Shown here in pieces: positions 36,843-47,420 of a stretch of DNA of 64,000 nucleotides. Below the pieces are notes generated by a model. The model did no database searches. It was given only the letters and a program-made list of their open reading frames with translations, and was not told where the DNA came from. The position numbers and the translations under genes are program-made. How positions within the stretch are numbered: the stretch's first letter is position 1; each line of letters opens with the position of its first letter. Origin of the DNA: Callorhinus ursinus (taxonomy: Eukaryota; Chordata; Mammalia; Carnivora; Otariidae); contig NW_020312817.1 of NCBI RefSeq assembly GCF_003265705.1, forward strand, positions 26,431,861-26,495,860, written 5' to 3'.

Positions 36843-37570
36843 AAGGCCCTCCTGCAACAGATCTCACAGGCGGAGACCCTGTCTCTAGTGTGGCAACGGG
36901 AAAAAGTACTACCCTGCACTCCTTTCCAGACAGCTGAGCACCTTAAAGGTGAGGGGAACGCTGCCTCTTTCTAAACTGCCAGCGGAAGAGGGAGAAGACT
37001 TCCTCGCAGGAGACGGGTGAGCAGAATCGGCCGTGCACACTGCCAGACCGAGAACTGCCCGGGTCGCGGGCGCCTCTCGGACCGCCGGCGGGGAGCAACC
37101 GCGAGCACTGGAACGCGCGTCCCTCCCTCGGCTCCGGGTGGGGGAAGCCGGGCTCGGGCGCCGGGCAAACCGTCCTCCCGGGGGTGGCAGCGCTCGGCCG
37201 CCCGCTTCCCGGGAGCTGGAGGAGGCGACAAGTAGGCTCGGGTCCGGGAGCACCGGGAGCACATTCTTGCCTCGAGCCTGGTCCCGAGGGAGGGCGCATG
37301 CTGCCAAGGCGGTGACTCTCCCTCTCGCCCAACTCCGGGGTGAGCGAGAGGGCGGCCGGCCCCGGGATGCCCGGCGGGATGCCACCCGGGTGGGGGAGGC
37401 GGCGAGGTCGGCCTCCGGGCCGCTCCCTCCCCACGCGGTCCGCGGCAGGCGGCCGTCCGCGCCCTCGTCCCTCCCGCCGCCGCGCGGGGCCGGGCCGCCG
37501 ACCTCGGCCGGCCGGGCGCGGGGCCAGGCGGCGGCGGCGGGCTGACGGGCCGGCCGGCCTGGGGCCCTAC

Positions 37571-37631
37571 CTGAGGCTGTGTACCAGCTCCCGGCGTGAC
37601 TGGCTTCCCGGCAGACCACTCGGTTGGACAT
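37571..37631 (-). CDS. MEMO1: MEMO1 coding exon 1 (start codon to first splice donor)
   Basis: The minus strand reads ATG at 37631-37629, followed by 20 codons beginning MSNRVVCREASHAGSW and ending YTAS, then one extra G before a consensus donor CAG|GTAGGG (GT at 37570-37569). This is the conserved amino terminus of MEMO1 (mediator of ErbB2-driven cell motility 1), recalled from memory. The family is a roughly 297-residue cytosolic protein with the fold of class III extradiol dioxygenases; it is linked to microtubule capture, cell motility and metal (iron or copper) handling. The start is supported by A at -3 (ACCAAGATG) and by the family's usual N-terminus. The exon sits inside a CpG island, as expected for a housekeeping 5' exon. 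The remaining exons must lie beyond base 1 of this window. I am sure of the identity; the exact transcription start is unknown. Confidence 0.96.
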
Positions 37632-37900
37632 CTTGGTGCCTGTGCCGCCTATGGTGCACGAGGATGAATGAGGAGGCGGCGGCGGCGGCGGCAGGAGCGG
37701 CTCCGCGAGGGGACGAGACACCGCGGGCCCAGCCCAGGAGGAGGCGGCAGCGGGGAGGGGATCAGCCCGGCCCAGGAGGAGGAGGAAGAGGAGGAGGCGG
37801 CGGCCCAGGAGGAGGAGATGGCAGCCGGGGCGGTGGCGGCGGCAGCAACAATCACCACAAACTCCGGCCACCGCCGGAAGATGGGGCCCGCGGCGGCTTC
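37632..37900 (-). other. MEMO1: MEMO1 5' untranslated leader (approximate)
   Basis: This is the GC-rich stretch immediately upstream of the MEMO1 ATG on the minus strand. It carries GGC/GCC and GAG/CTC triplet runs (for example 37674-37692 and 37767-37800 on the plus strand). The MEMO1 frame stays open upstream for at least 80 codons but contains no in-frame ATG, so the MSNR start remains the first AUG of the frame. The upper boundary is a guess because no TATA box or clear initiator is visible. Confidence 0.5.
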
Positions 37901-38447
37901 ACCGAAGCCCGGAAAGCCCTGGCCCCGGCCCCCGGACTCGCCGCTGCTCCCCAGCCGCGGCTGGTTCCGCCGAGCCGCCCCCACGGCCCCCCCCCCCCCC
38001 CGCTGGCCCCCCCCAGCCACCGCCGGTGACCCCACCCCCGTGACTCCGCGCCCGCCCCCTCCCCCCACCCCCCGCGGGACTCCCCGCACCCACCCCCACC
38101 CCCGGCAGGGCCCTCCTGCCCGCCCGGCCGCTGGCCCGCGGGCCCCGCCCCGCCCCGCTCCTCCTCCAGCCGCGCGGCGAGGTTAACGGCGGAAACCGGA
38201 CAGGCCAGACGGCATCTGGGGTCGGGCGGCCCCGCGAGGAGGCAGCGGCGGCTACAGCTCCGCTCACACAAAAGCCCAGGGCCGGGGCCTGAACCGGGGA
38301 AGGCAGACCCAGAGAAGAGCCAACGCTTCCTTACTCGCCACTCTAACGGGTCCTGCCCACTGAGCATGCCCAGCAGCCGCTGCCAGGCCCGCCGAGGAAT
38401 CTCAACGTGCACGCTCCGCTCTCCGGGGTTTAGCGGCAGCAGAGGCT

Positions 38448-38479
<32 letters not shown>
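38448..38479. repeat. G32 homopolymer (C32 on the minus strand)
   Basis: An uninterrupted run of 32 G lies upstream of the MEMO1 promoter at the distal edge of the CpG island. It can form G-quadruplex structures and is prone to length variation and sequencing error; true length may differ from the assembly. Confidence 0.95.
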
Positions 38480-38480
<1 letters not shown>

Positions 38481-39288
38481 GCAGGACGCAGCCGCAGGGC
38501 AAGCCCCCTCCCCCAGCCAACTTCCTTAAATGAAGAGCACCGAGGGCACGGCGATGCGGCTTTCCACGAGGACAGTCTAGCTTGTCCTCTCCGACCTCAT
38601 CATACACACGAATCTTTGCTGGCTTCACACCCCCAAGGTTTCACTCCTAGGGATGCAAGCCTGTGGCCACGTTGAGAAGTTCATTTGTAGAAACAGGCAC
38701 ACCTTAGTGTGCTTGTGGTCCCCGCAAATGCTAGTTTTTGCTTCACTGGGCCACCTTTACCACCTAATCTTGGCTTTGACACTGTAAACATTTATCTTGT
38801 TTCATTTTATACGGACGTAGGTGCATTGTCTTAACCCCCTAATTAGATTCAAGTGTGATATAGCTAGCCTGTAATTCTCATCTGTGAAGAGGGGATAATA
38901 TATTCAAGGGGTGTCCCTAGGATTACAAGAGTTAATAAATGTAGAGCCTGACAGTATGCATACAATAAACATTACTTCCAACCCTTCCTTCTCTTATAAA
39001 TCCCAGTATTTCACATTAGTGTCAGGAACAAAGAATTCCTTTAAAATTATATAAGAATCACAGGAAAGTAGGATATCTTGGACCTCGGAGGAAGTGTTGT
39101 TATGAAGTAGATCATTCCAAAACTGGACAGAAAGAGAAACTTGCATGTCTTCAATGAAAGATTTAAGGTTAGAACCATAAAATTGTTATATCTGAATTTC
39201 ATACTAAACATCGTTGGTAGAGTTCAAAGCAGGTATCTGGCTGCCTAATACTCAAGTTTCCCTAGTGCCATAAGATACATTTTTTTTA
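38480..39288. other. MEMO1 upstream flank, mostly unique
   Basis: This is the AT-rich spacer beyond the CpG island. A degraded MIR-like stretch with CATCTGTGAAGAGGGGATAA lies near 38875-39000. No gene or other element is recognised. Confidence 0.5.
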
Positions 39289-39537
39289 GGGGCGCCTGGG
39301 TGGCTCAGTCGTTAGGCATCTGCCTTCGGCTTAGGTCATGATTCCAGGGTCCTGGGATCGAGCCCCGCATCGAGCCCCGCATCGAGCCCCGCATCGAGCC
39401 CCGCATCGAGCCCCGCATCGAGCCCCGCATCGAGCCCCGCATCAGGCTCCCCGCTAGGCAGGAAGCCTGCTTCTCCCTCTCCCACTCCCCCTGCTTGTGT
39501 TCCTGCTCTCGCTATATGTCAAATAAAATCTTTAAAA
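39289..39537 (+). mobile_element. SINEC containing an expanded 12-bp minisatellite
   Basis: Ordinary head and tail, but the box B segment ATCGAGCCCCGC is present seven times in perfect tandem (39357-39440), making this copy about 70 bp longer than its relatives. It ends in (TA)n plus T-run to 39570. Confidence 0.95.
39357..39440 (+). repeat. Seven perfect 12-bp tandem units inside a SINE
   Basis: Unit ATCGAGCCCCGC x7, 84 bases, no mismatches. The eighth unit starts ATCAGG and diverges back to SINE consensus. Confidence 0.97.
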
Positions 39538-39570
39538 TATATATATATATATATTTTTTTTTTTTTTAAT

Positions 39571-40467
39571 TTACTATCCTGTTCCCACCCCTCCTCCATC
39601 TTTTTCAACGTTAAGCCCCAAGGATCTTGTGTGAGATCCCAGGCCTAAAAGCCTGGTCAATTACTGGAATACTTCTGGCTTTCACACCTTTTTCTACACA
39701 GTTATTAAATATCCACTGACATGTATTTCTTTACTCAAATTTTAACCCTCTCACTTCACCACTAACCTGCCGAAATATTACATATTATGCAGAAAAAAAA
39801 AAGATGTGCCAAATAGTCGATTTAAAGATAACAAAAAGGAGGGTTGCAGCTAATTCCACGGAACTCTTCCTGGAGCCCCAAAAGTCAGTGGTAAATGATG
39901 GCACGGTAAACTGGTAAACTTTTCATCATAAATTTCAAGAAAAGGAAAACTGTTGATATGGTTGATGTGGCATTGATAAGCAGTGATAGCTTTTGAAGTT
40001 AATGATTCCTGATTCTGTTTCTATACCCAAAAAAAGCATGGAAGGAACACTGAATACAATGAATTTCATAATTCAGGCTGGTCAAATTAGAAAATCAGAT
40101 TTGAGTCATGTCTCTCTGTCCCTCACCAGCAGTGATCATGGGCATCTCATATGTAACCTTTTCAAGCCTCAGTCTTCTCATCTGTCAAATGCAAAGAGTA
40201 ATAATATCTAACTCACAGACTTGCTGGAAGAATCATTAAGTAAAGTGAAAATATTCTGAAAACAATTTATAAGCTGTTCTTTGTTTCTTCTTATCATTAT
40301 CCTCTGCTCCTAGCAACAATCCTAGGAACTCATTCCAAACTAGTAACCTAATTTAAATTTAAGCTTCCTCCCTATGAAAATGCTCTACAGGAGGCTTCTT
40401 TCCCCAAAGGATTTTTCTTACTGGTCAAACTCAGCAAAGACCAAAATGCCAAGAAAAGTGAAAGGTG
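39571..40467 (+). other. Intergenic sequence with MIR
   Basis: About 40090-40300 is MIR-like (CTCAGTCTTCTCATCTGTC, ATCTAACTCACAGACTTG). The rest is unique. Confidence 0.5.
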
Positions 40468-40665
40468 TTGCTGTTGTTGTTTTAAGATTTTGTTTATTTA
40501 TTTGACAGAGACACAGTGAGAGAGGGAACACAAGCAGGGGGAGTGGGAGAGGGAGAAGCAGGCCTCCCGCAGGAGGGAGCCCAATGCAGGGCTCCATCCC
40601 AGGACCCTGGGATCATGACCTGAGCCAAAGGCAGACACTTAATGACTGAGCCACCTAGGCGCCCC
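40468..40665 (-). mobile_element. SINEC, minus
   Basis: AAAAGTGAAAGGT flanks both sides (from 40454 and from 40667). Confidence 0.93.
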
Positions 40666-41641
40666 AAAAAGTGAAAGGTTAAAAAATCTATTATCTCTAG
40701 AATGCTCTCAGTATATCCCATCATTGTTCCCTCTGTCATCTTTTTTTAGCTACCTTATTCAAGGATAGACTCTTGAAAGAAGTATGTTGAAACTATTCAC
40801 TTACCTCCCCTAAATTAATGGAGACCCATATAATGCAAAATACTCATTTCATATCCCAGGAGAAGCCTATTTGGTAATATGTACAATTCCCATATTATTA
40901 ACAATTTCCATTATATCCACCAGGGATTTGGGTTTGACACTCCATAAACATCAGTCATAGCAAAAGGTAAGGAGGAATTCCTTACTAATAAGAGTCCCTA
41001 TAAAGCAGACTTTAATAAATAAAGCACCACTAGTCCCAGAAACCAACATATGTTCTGAAAAAGCATGTCCTATATTCACTGCATCAGTCTATATTAACAA
41101 ACAACTAGCACAACCACGATATCCATCAATATGAGACTTGTTATGTTGGCACCCATTAAAAACAATAAGCTCTAAAAAAGAGCCAAAAAAAAAAAAGGCA
41201 GGTTGCAGAACAATATGTAAAGCATGCTACCATTTGTGTAAAAATGAATACTTTAAAAAAAAAATTTTTTTTGCATATACACAGAATACTTCTGGAAGAA
41301 AACACAATAAATTGGTAAAAGTACTTGTTTAGGTGGCTGAGGTGCAAGGATGCACAAAAGATTTAAAGTTTTGTGTATCTTTGGAATTTTGTGCCATACA
41401 CATATGGTACCTCCACACACACACACAATACATCTTTAGGCTTGATTTTTGGAATCCACATGGCAATATTAAATTGACCATTTTTATAATTTACTTATCC
41501 ACAGCAGACAGCTTGAGGAGTCCACTAATTACTAAAAGCCCTATATCCAAAAAATATTCTAGAATAAAACCACAGAGTTTTGAAAAAATCAAAGTTGAGA
41601 GACGAGTTTAGCATAAAGATACTCTTTTGATTTCAATTAAA
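40666..41641. other. Intergenic, unassigned
   Basis: AT-rich with a (CA)n at 41415-41428. No element recognised. Confidence 0.4.
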
Positions 41642-41653
41642 ACTGGTACTCTA

Positions 41654-41836
41654 GGGCGCCTGGGTGGCTCAGTTGGTTAAGCGACTGCCTTTGGAGCGAC
41701 TGCCTTCGGCTCAGGTCATGATCCTGGAGTCCCGGGATGGAGTCCCACATGTCTGCTTCGCCCTCTGACCCCCCCCCCATGTGCTCTCTCCCTCATTCTC
41801 GCTCTCTCAAATAAATAAAATCTTTAAAAAAAAAAA
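41654..41836 (+). mobile_element. SINEC A at a reused target, plus
   Basis: Flanked by ACTGGTACTCTA at 41642-41653 and 41837-41848. The head carries a short duplication (GCGACTGCCTT twice). Confidence 0.93.
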
Positions 41837-41848
41837 ACTGGTACTCTA

Positions 41849-42243
41849 AGAAAGACAAATACCATTATGATTTCACTTACATGTAGAATCTAAAAAACAA
41901 ATGAATAAATAAAAAAGCAGAAACAGACCCATAAATACAGAGAACAAACTGGTGGTTGCCAGAGGGGAGTGGAGGTGGGGAGGGGGCGGGGTATGACCAA
42001 AAATTGGTGGAGAGTGGGAAGTGCATCTTCCAGTTATGGAATGAATAAGTCACAGGGTTGAGAGGTACAGCACAGGGAATACAGTCAATGGTATTGTAAT
42101 AGCGTTGTATGGTGACAGATGGTAGCTACACTTGTGAGCACAGCATAACTTACAGAGTTATTGAATCACTATGTTGTAAACCTGAAACTAATGTAACATT
42201 GTGTCAACTATACTTCAAATAAAAAATAAATAAAAAATAAAAA
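41849..42243 (+). mobile_element. L1 3' end at the same target, plus
   Basis: L1 3' sequence (ACAAATACCATTATGATTTCAC, GGTGGTTGCCAGAGGGG, CAACTATACTTCAAATAAAAAA). It lies between the second and third copies of ACTGGTACTCTA (41837 and 42440). Confidence 0.9.
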
Positions 42244-42249
42244 AAACTA

Positions 42250-42439
42250 GGGGCGCCTGGGTGGCTGAGATGGTTAAGCGTCTGCCTTCAGCTCAGGTCA
42301 TGATCTCAGAGTCCTGGGATCGAGTCCCGTCTCCGGCTCCCTGCTCACTGGGGAGTCTCCTTCTCCCTCTCCCTCTGCCTCTGCCGCTCCTGCTTGTGCT
42401 CTCTCTCTCTCTCAAATAAATAAAATTAAAAAAAAAAAA
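42250..42439 (+). mobile_element. SINEC B in the L1 A-tail, plus
   Basis: Inserted at the junction of the L1 A-tail and its TSD, leaving AAAAACTA on the left and AAAAACTGGTACTCTAG on the right. Confidence 0.92.
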
Positions 42440-42683
42440 ACTGGTACTCTAGTGTCAAGTTTGCCCTTCCATTATAAGCCAAACTTAATAAGTAATATTT
42501 ATTAAACACTTAACTATGTATCTGACACTGAGCTAAGTACATATTTAGTGATTCTTATTAAGATAAAAATTTGTTCACTTCCAATTTTTTTGAATAAATT
42601 TTATAAAACTTTTTTCATATTTATTGTTAATATTATTTAGAATCCCCAGAAATGAAATAGCAGAGTTAAAAGATTTTTAAGTT

Positions 42684-42882
42684 GGGCACCCGGGTGGCTC
42701 AGTTGGTTAAGCGGCTGCTTTCGGCTCAGGTCATGATCCCAGCGTCCTGGGATCGAGCCCCGCATCGGGCTGCCTACTCAGCAGGGAGTCTGCTTTTCCC
42801 TCTCCCACTCCCCTGCCTGTGTTCCCTCTCTCGCTGTCTCTCTGTCAAATAAATCAATAAAAAATCTTTAAAAAAAAAAAGG
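42684..42882 (+). mobile_element. SINEC, plus
   Basis: AGATTTTTAAGTT before and AGGTTTTTAAGTT after. Confidence 0.92.
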
Positions 42883-44335
42883 TTTTTAAGTTTTTTTAAA
42901 AGGCTGATAAGAGTTGTTTTTTTTTTTTTTAAAGAAAATTCTTATTCATTACTGCCTGGCCCTTTTATATCTGGTGACCTATTTTCCACTATTATATTAC
43001 TTTCCTACTTTCCTAATTTAAATGTAGAGATTTTTAAGTAAATAGATTCTCAGTGATAGCCATTTAGAGCTTTCAACTTCATCCCTCATTTCTACAGTCT
43101 GATGATAGGTATCAGGCCACCAATTTGTTAATGCCTTTTTGGAATCCAGTCCAGAAAAATATCTGGCTATAATATCTTATGCTATCCTTACCACCATTCT
43201 ATCATGTTTCTAACGGAAGTTATCAATCTTAAAATCCCACTATACCTTCTCCTAAATAAAATTTAAGCAAAGGTTCAATATTCTTCCCATAGGATCATCA
43301 GAATTGAGTAGACAATGTTGTCATTCTATCCAAATCATTTTTCTTTTTTTCAATTCAAGGTCTCTATTTCCTCTACTTATCTATGCCTGACTTGCTCTAG
43401 TGGTCCTCCCATTAACCTACCTACCAACGTAATTCAAGAAGTCACTCTATAATATATAGGACTTTCTACTCTATTTCTGTATTTGTTTACTGAACAATAA
43501 CCTATCCATTAAGCATTCAAAGGGTAGGAATGGTTTCTACAATACAATTGCCAGCTACATGTAAAATACCTCATCAAAGTATAGAGAAATTTGCTTAACT
43601 GGTTTCTATTTCACCAGCTTACTGGAGTAAGTGATGTTCTCCATTCCCATGGTATAATAAAGTTGAACTCATAAGCTTATAGACTACACTTTTTAGGAAA
43701 CTCTCACATGATTGCAGACTCCTCCCCAGGTTTGTGTGCATAACTAACAAAGGTCAATAGTGTTCTCCAGCTTACTTAGGCCAGTTGCACTAGGTACTAC
43801 CATTACATAATTTAATTAAATATTACATAAACCAATGAAATACAAACACATAATGCAAAAGGTGTACACAAATTAGGTGGAATGCTTTGGAAAGATTAAG
43901 TAAAAACTGTCAAATTAGAGTCAGGTAAGATGACTGAAGGCTGGAGAAAAAAATCATGAAGAAAGCATAGGATTCTACAAATTACTGCTTAAATGTCTAA
44001 AAGCATATTCTACTCTCAAAAAAACTTGAGACTGAAATGTGCAGACCATACATTACAGGAGTGGTTTGAGGAAGAAAAATGATAAAGAATTCCAATCAGA
44101 GAACCCAATCCCAGAGAAAAGATTGGAACAATTAACAAGTTAATACAGATTAACATGTTTAAGTTTTAAAAAAAACCGTTCAGTGTCATTTATGATTTCC
44201 TACCATGACTCACTTTTTCATCAACCAACTAGATAAAAGGGCTTCTACTATACACACATGAGAGCAGACTGATTTTCCCCCAAAGAAACATTTTAAGCAC
44301 ACTTGAGAGCATTAGAGCAGAGGGTAATATAGCAT
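42883..44335. other. Intergenic, unassigned
   Basis: No gene or confident repeat; AT-rich. Confidence 0.4.
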
Positions 44336-44870
44336 TAAGGAAAAGTAATAGGGCATTAAGCTGGCTTTGAATCCCTGCCCCAAAGTTATTTCCCCTATAA
44401 CCTTGAGCAACTTAACAAAATCTCACTTTCCTCATCTAAAAATGAGGTATTAAAATTAAACGTACCTCACAGGGCTTTGAGGATTATACAATTCATGTAA
44501 TTTAGCATGGTGCCTAGCACATGATAAGTGTTCAGTTAAGTAGCATGTGTATTGCCAGCAAAAGATATGCCTATTCTCAGCTGTTCCTTTAAAAAGTATC
44601 AATTTCAAGATTGAGTAATTTAAGCCCCAACTCAAAGATAATAGAACACTAGAAGTAATGCAGCACTAGGCAGAATACTACATTACTTCTAAGTGATCTT
44701 AACCAAGGGGTCTATCAGAATGCCTTAAAGAGTTTTTGTCAAATTCAGAAGCCAGGCTCTATCACAATTTAATCAGGCTCTCCAGGGCTCTTTATATATG
44801 AAATATATATGAAAAGTTCCCCAAGTGGCTCTGATGTGAATCACGGATGAAGAACTGCTGTAAGATGATA
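44336..44870 (+). mobile_element. MIR and MER5-like fossils
   Basis: 44336-44565 is a MIR (TGAGCAACTTAACAAAATCTC, CTCATCTAAAAATGAGG, GTGCCTAGCACATGATAAG). 44700-44868 resembles MER5A (GGGCTCT, GTGGCTCTGATGTGAATCAC). Confidence 0.65.
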
Positions 44871-45238
44871 AACTATTGATGCTTTAATAAAAAATTACCC
44901 AATTAGTACTTAATCAAATGTTAAAATATCACAAAAAAGACTTGGGCAGATTAATGTAGGAGTTAGCCAAATAACCAAAATGCATCTGATGGAATTAGTA
45001 TTTATGGAAACTACTTTATAAGCAAGAGATCCCAATCTTTGCAGGTTTTTCCTATGCAAATTATATAGATCTGCAATTTTAAATCAAAACCATGTCCCCT
45101 CCCCACATGCATCACTCATACTGAAATAAGCTTTTCTTGTATTAAAGTGAACTATAAGACATACCTCATGAGCATACCTCATACCTCAACTTTGTCTTCA
45201 CATGTTTAGCTTGGACACACATCTTTAATGTGTGTCTT
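44871..45238. other. Intergenic, unassigned
   Basis: A tandem ATACCTCA cluster (45160-45190) is the only visible structure. Confidence 0.4.
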
Positions 45239-45428
45239 TTTTTTTTTTTTCTTTTTAAGATTTTGACAGAGACACAGCGAGAGAGGGAACACAAGCAGGG
45301 GGAGTGGGAGAGGGAGAAGCAGGCCCCCCATGGAGCAGGGAGCCCGATGCAGGGCTCGATCCCAGGACCCTGGGACTATGACCTGAGCCGAAGGCAGACG
45401 CTCAATGACTGAGCTACCCAGGCGCCCC
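45239..45428 (-). mobile_element. SINEC, minus
   Basis: Complete inverted copy following a long T-run. Confidence 0.92.
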
Positions 45429-45438
45429 AGGGTTTCTT

Positions 45439-45537
45439 TCTTTTTTTTTAAGTAAACTCTATGCCCAATGTGGGGCTCAAACTCATGATCCTGAGATCAA
45501 GAGCTGCCTGCTACCAACTGAGCCAGCCAGGTGCCCC
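45439..45537 (-). mobile_element. SINEC short subtype, minus, inserted in MER20
   Basis: CAGGGTTTCT is duplicated at 45428-45437 and 45544-45553; the second copy is the true MER20 start. Confidence 0.88.
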
Positions 45538-45543
45538 CAAAAC

Positions 45544-45785
45544 AGGGTTTCTCCAACCTTAGCACTGACTGATATTTTGAACTGGATAATTCTTGTGGAT
45601 GGGTGGGGAATGCAGGTTGTCCTGTGTATTGTAAAATATTTAGCAGCATTCCTGGTCATTACCCACTAGATGCCAGTAGAACTCCACCTTACTTCACTAG
45701 TGACACCCAAAATGTTTCTACACATTGCCAAATGTCCTCTGGAGTGAGAGGGCAGTCATTCCCCACTAAGAACCGCTTCTCTTAA
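45544..45785 (+). mobile_element. MER20 (hAT-Charlie, non-autonomous)
   Basis: CAGGGTTTCTCCAACCTTAGCAC start, TTTAGCAGCATTCCTGG, CACTAGATGCCAGTAG, ATTGCCAAATGTCC, and a closing ACTAAGAACCGCTT. Near full length, about 15-20% diverged. Confidence 0.85.
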
Positions 45786-45959
45786 TATTCTTCCTGCCTG
45801 GCTTTCTTCAGACAGTTTTCTTTTTTCTGAGCTAATGAGTTATCTTAATTTTTTCATACAGGACAAAGTAAGCAGACCCCAAAAAAAGGACTGGCTGGTG
45901 TTTTTTATTGCCAAAAGAAGCAATAAAGATGTGAACTCGCATCGTACTTCTCACGTAGC

Positions 45960-46335
45960 TATCAGCAACATATTCAGAACTGGGTTTGAATGCCATTCAA
46001 GCACTTACCAGCAGTGTGGTCTTTAACAAGTCACTTTACCTCTCCAAATGTTTCATCTGCAAAATGGGAATAACAATATCTACTTTGTAGAGTTGCTATA
46101 TTAAAGATAATTTAAGGAAAATAGTACTTATGCCTGATACATAGAATTGCAATAAAAGACAGCTATTATTATATTACTACCATAAAGGTTTATAGCAATG
46201 AAGGATATTGCACACCCTCCACAATGCTTATATCAATACTACAACTTCATTGTTCATTAGAGTCACCTGTGATGTTAAAAACTGAAAATGCGCAGATCCC
46301 ACCCTTCAAGAGGTCCAAGAAAAACTGGCTGAGAT
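45960..46335 (+). mobile_element. MIR and MER5-like fossils downstream of DPY30
   Basis: 45970-46175 MIR (GGTTTGAATGCCATTC, CATCTGCAAAATGGGAATAAC). 46245-46325 MER5-like (GTTCATTAGAGTCACCTG). Confidence 0.65.
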
Positions 46336-46479
46336 TTTTTTTTAGGTTGAACTTGACTCTGGTGTATATTCATGCTGTTGTAAAATTCTGCAGCATTCTA
46401 AGACCCAAGAACGAAGCAATTCATGAAAATAACTGAACCATATAAAATATTTGTCATGTAAAACAAAAACTACTTTCAA

Positions 46480-46758
46480 ATAATGACGTTTTAACAGTTT
46501 ATTTTGAAGGTCATTTTAAAAACAAAGTTAAAGACAATCTGAGAAAAAATTGCACAGAATACACTCATTAAATAAGTATGGTGATTTAATCAAAATAAGG
46601 GATATATGTTTTCTTCTGTAATTCTGGAAATAAGTTCTGTTGTCCTGAAGGTTCTTATACTTCCAAAAAGGGGGGAGGGGAAATCATGGCCATTAAAGCT
46701 GCCTCTTGATCATGTAAATCTACAGTAGAAACCAAATTTTTCTGTTCTTCCCAATAAG
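46480..46758 (-). other. DPY30: DPY30 3' untranslated region
   Basis: The minus strand after the stop codon is AT-rich and free of young repeats. It runs to an AATAAA hexamer at 46503-46498 within CAAAATAAACTG, giving a 3' UTR of about 275 bases. The cleavage site is inferred 15-25 bases past the hexamer. Confidence 0.75.
46498..46503 (-). terminator. DPY30: DPY30 polyadenylation signal AATAAA
   Basis: A canonical hexamer on the minus strand about 255 bases after the DPY30 stop codon, followed by T/G-containing sequence. It is the first strong hexamer in the correct orientation. Confidence 0.7.
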
Positions 46759-46831
46759 TCAGTTTCGATCTTCAAATTGTGCCTTGTTTTTTAAAAGATA
46801 TGATGCTAGAAATTCAATGGGATTTGGTGGT
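46759..46831 (-). CDS. DPY30: DPY30 coding exon 4 (C-terminus and stop)
   Basis: On the minus strand the acceptor CCCTTACAG precedes A, which completes the split Arg codon (AG|A). The exon then encodes [23 protein letters not shown] and TGA (stop ends at 46759): 1 + 24 codons = 73 bases. This is the second half of the DPY-30 motif. It contributes the helix that packs in the X-shaped dimer and makes the hydrophobic groove binding the ASH2L C-terminal helix (family knowledge). The stop position and FEDRN ending match the 99-residue mammalian protein recalled from memory. Confidence 0.97.
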
Positions 46832-47084
46832 CTGTAAGGGAAAAGAAATCCAAAATTTAGAAATTTATATTCTAAGTGTATTAACTTAAATGTATTGCTC
46901 CATAACAAAAACACATCTTTTTCAGCTTAATTTTCATTTTACACTCAAAGGCCATTTGTTGTAAATACGGTAAGTAAAACAGGCAAGTAAGTTAGTCAAC
47001 AACATAGTTAAAAGAGACTGAAAGTTTTGTATGGCTTAAATCTGGTTATGAACACAATTCTAAAACACAAGTTTCAAAAAATGT

Positions 47085-47290
47085 AATTTTTGACAATGGG
47101 ATGACGATTACCCAGAGGGGATAATGACTTAAAGGGGTCATGAGGGAGAATTCTGGAGTCCTGACAGTATTCAGTTTCTTGATCTGAGTGCAAGTTATGT
47201 GGATATGTCTAGATTCTGAAAATTCATCAAACCATACACCTATGATATGCACAATTTTTTCCACAGGTATTACCCTTCAATACAAGTATA
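47085..47290 (+). mobile_element. L1M 3' end in DPY30 intron 3, plus
   Basis: GGGTCATGAGGGAGAATTCTGG, CAGTTTCTTGATCTGAGTG and ATTCATCAAACCATACACC are old L1 3' UTR text. Confidence 0.65.
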
Positions 47291-47420
47291 AAAACAATAT
47301 GGGAAAATGGCTGTAGCATCACTGAGAGAAGTGGATCAACTCCCGAAAAACTAATCAAAGGATTCAATATTCATTTGGACAAGTAAGTACTGGTATGTTT
47401 CTTTTTAAAAAGGCACCTCT

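Larger units (their letters stand above)
1..37570 (-). other. MEMO1: MEMO1 intron 1 (5' part; continues beyond base 1)
   Basis: Everything 3' of the exon 1 donor at 37570 in transcript direction is intron. I looked by eye for the following MEMO1 exon (expected to begin GPQLNAQ) and for downstream conserved segments (PHAGYTYCG, HWGQ) and found none. A very long first intron is compatible with the large human gene (from memory). The interval is filled with transposable-element copies listed separately. Confidence 0.85.
36990..38420. promoter_or_regulatory. MEMO1: CpG island: MEMO1 promoter and first exon
   Basis: Base composition changes abruptly from AT-rich flanks to more than two-thirds GC with very frequent CpG dinucleotides, and no SINE or LINE interrupts it. 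It covers MEMO1 exon 1 and its leader. GC boxes (GGGCGG/CCGCCC), GCC triplet runs and a C15 tract (37987-38001) are present, and there is no TATA box. Transcription of MEMO1 runs to lower coordinates. Long open frames on both strands here reflect the lack of A/T-rich stop codons rather than genes. Confidence 0.88.

Noticed and set aside
36909..37871. A 320-codon open frame on the minus strand through the MEMO1 first exon
   Set aside because: Its first codon is GTG, not ATG. It reads through the verified splice donor at 37570 into intron. Only residues MSNR..YTAS (exon 1) are real coding.
37033..38186. Several 70-258-codon open frames on both strands of the CpG island
   Set aside because: They are low-complexity Arg/Gly/Pro/Ala strings produced by GC-rich DNA lacking stop codons, with no splice or family support.
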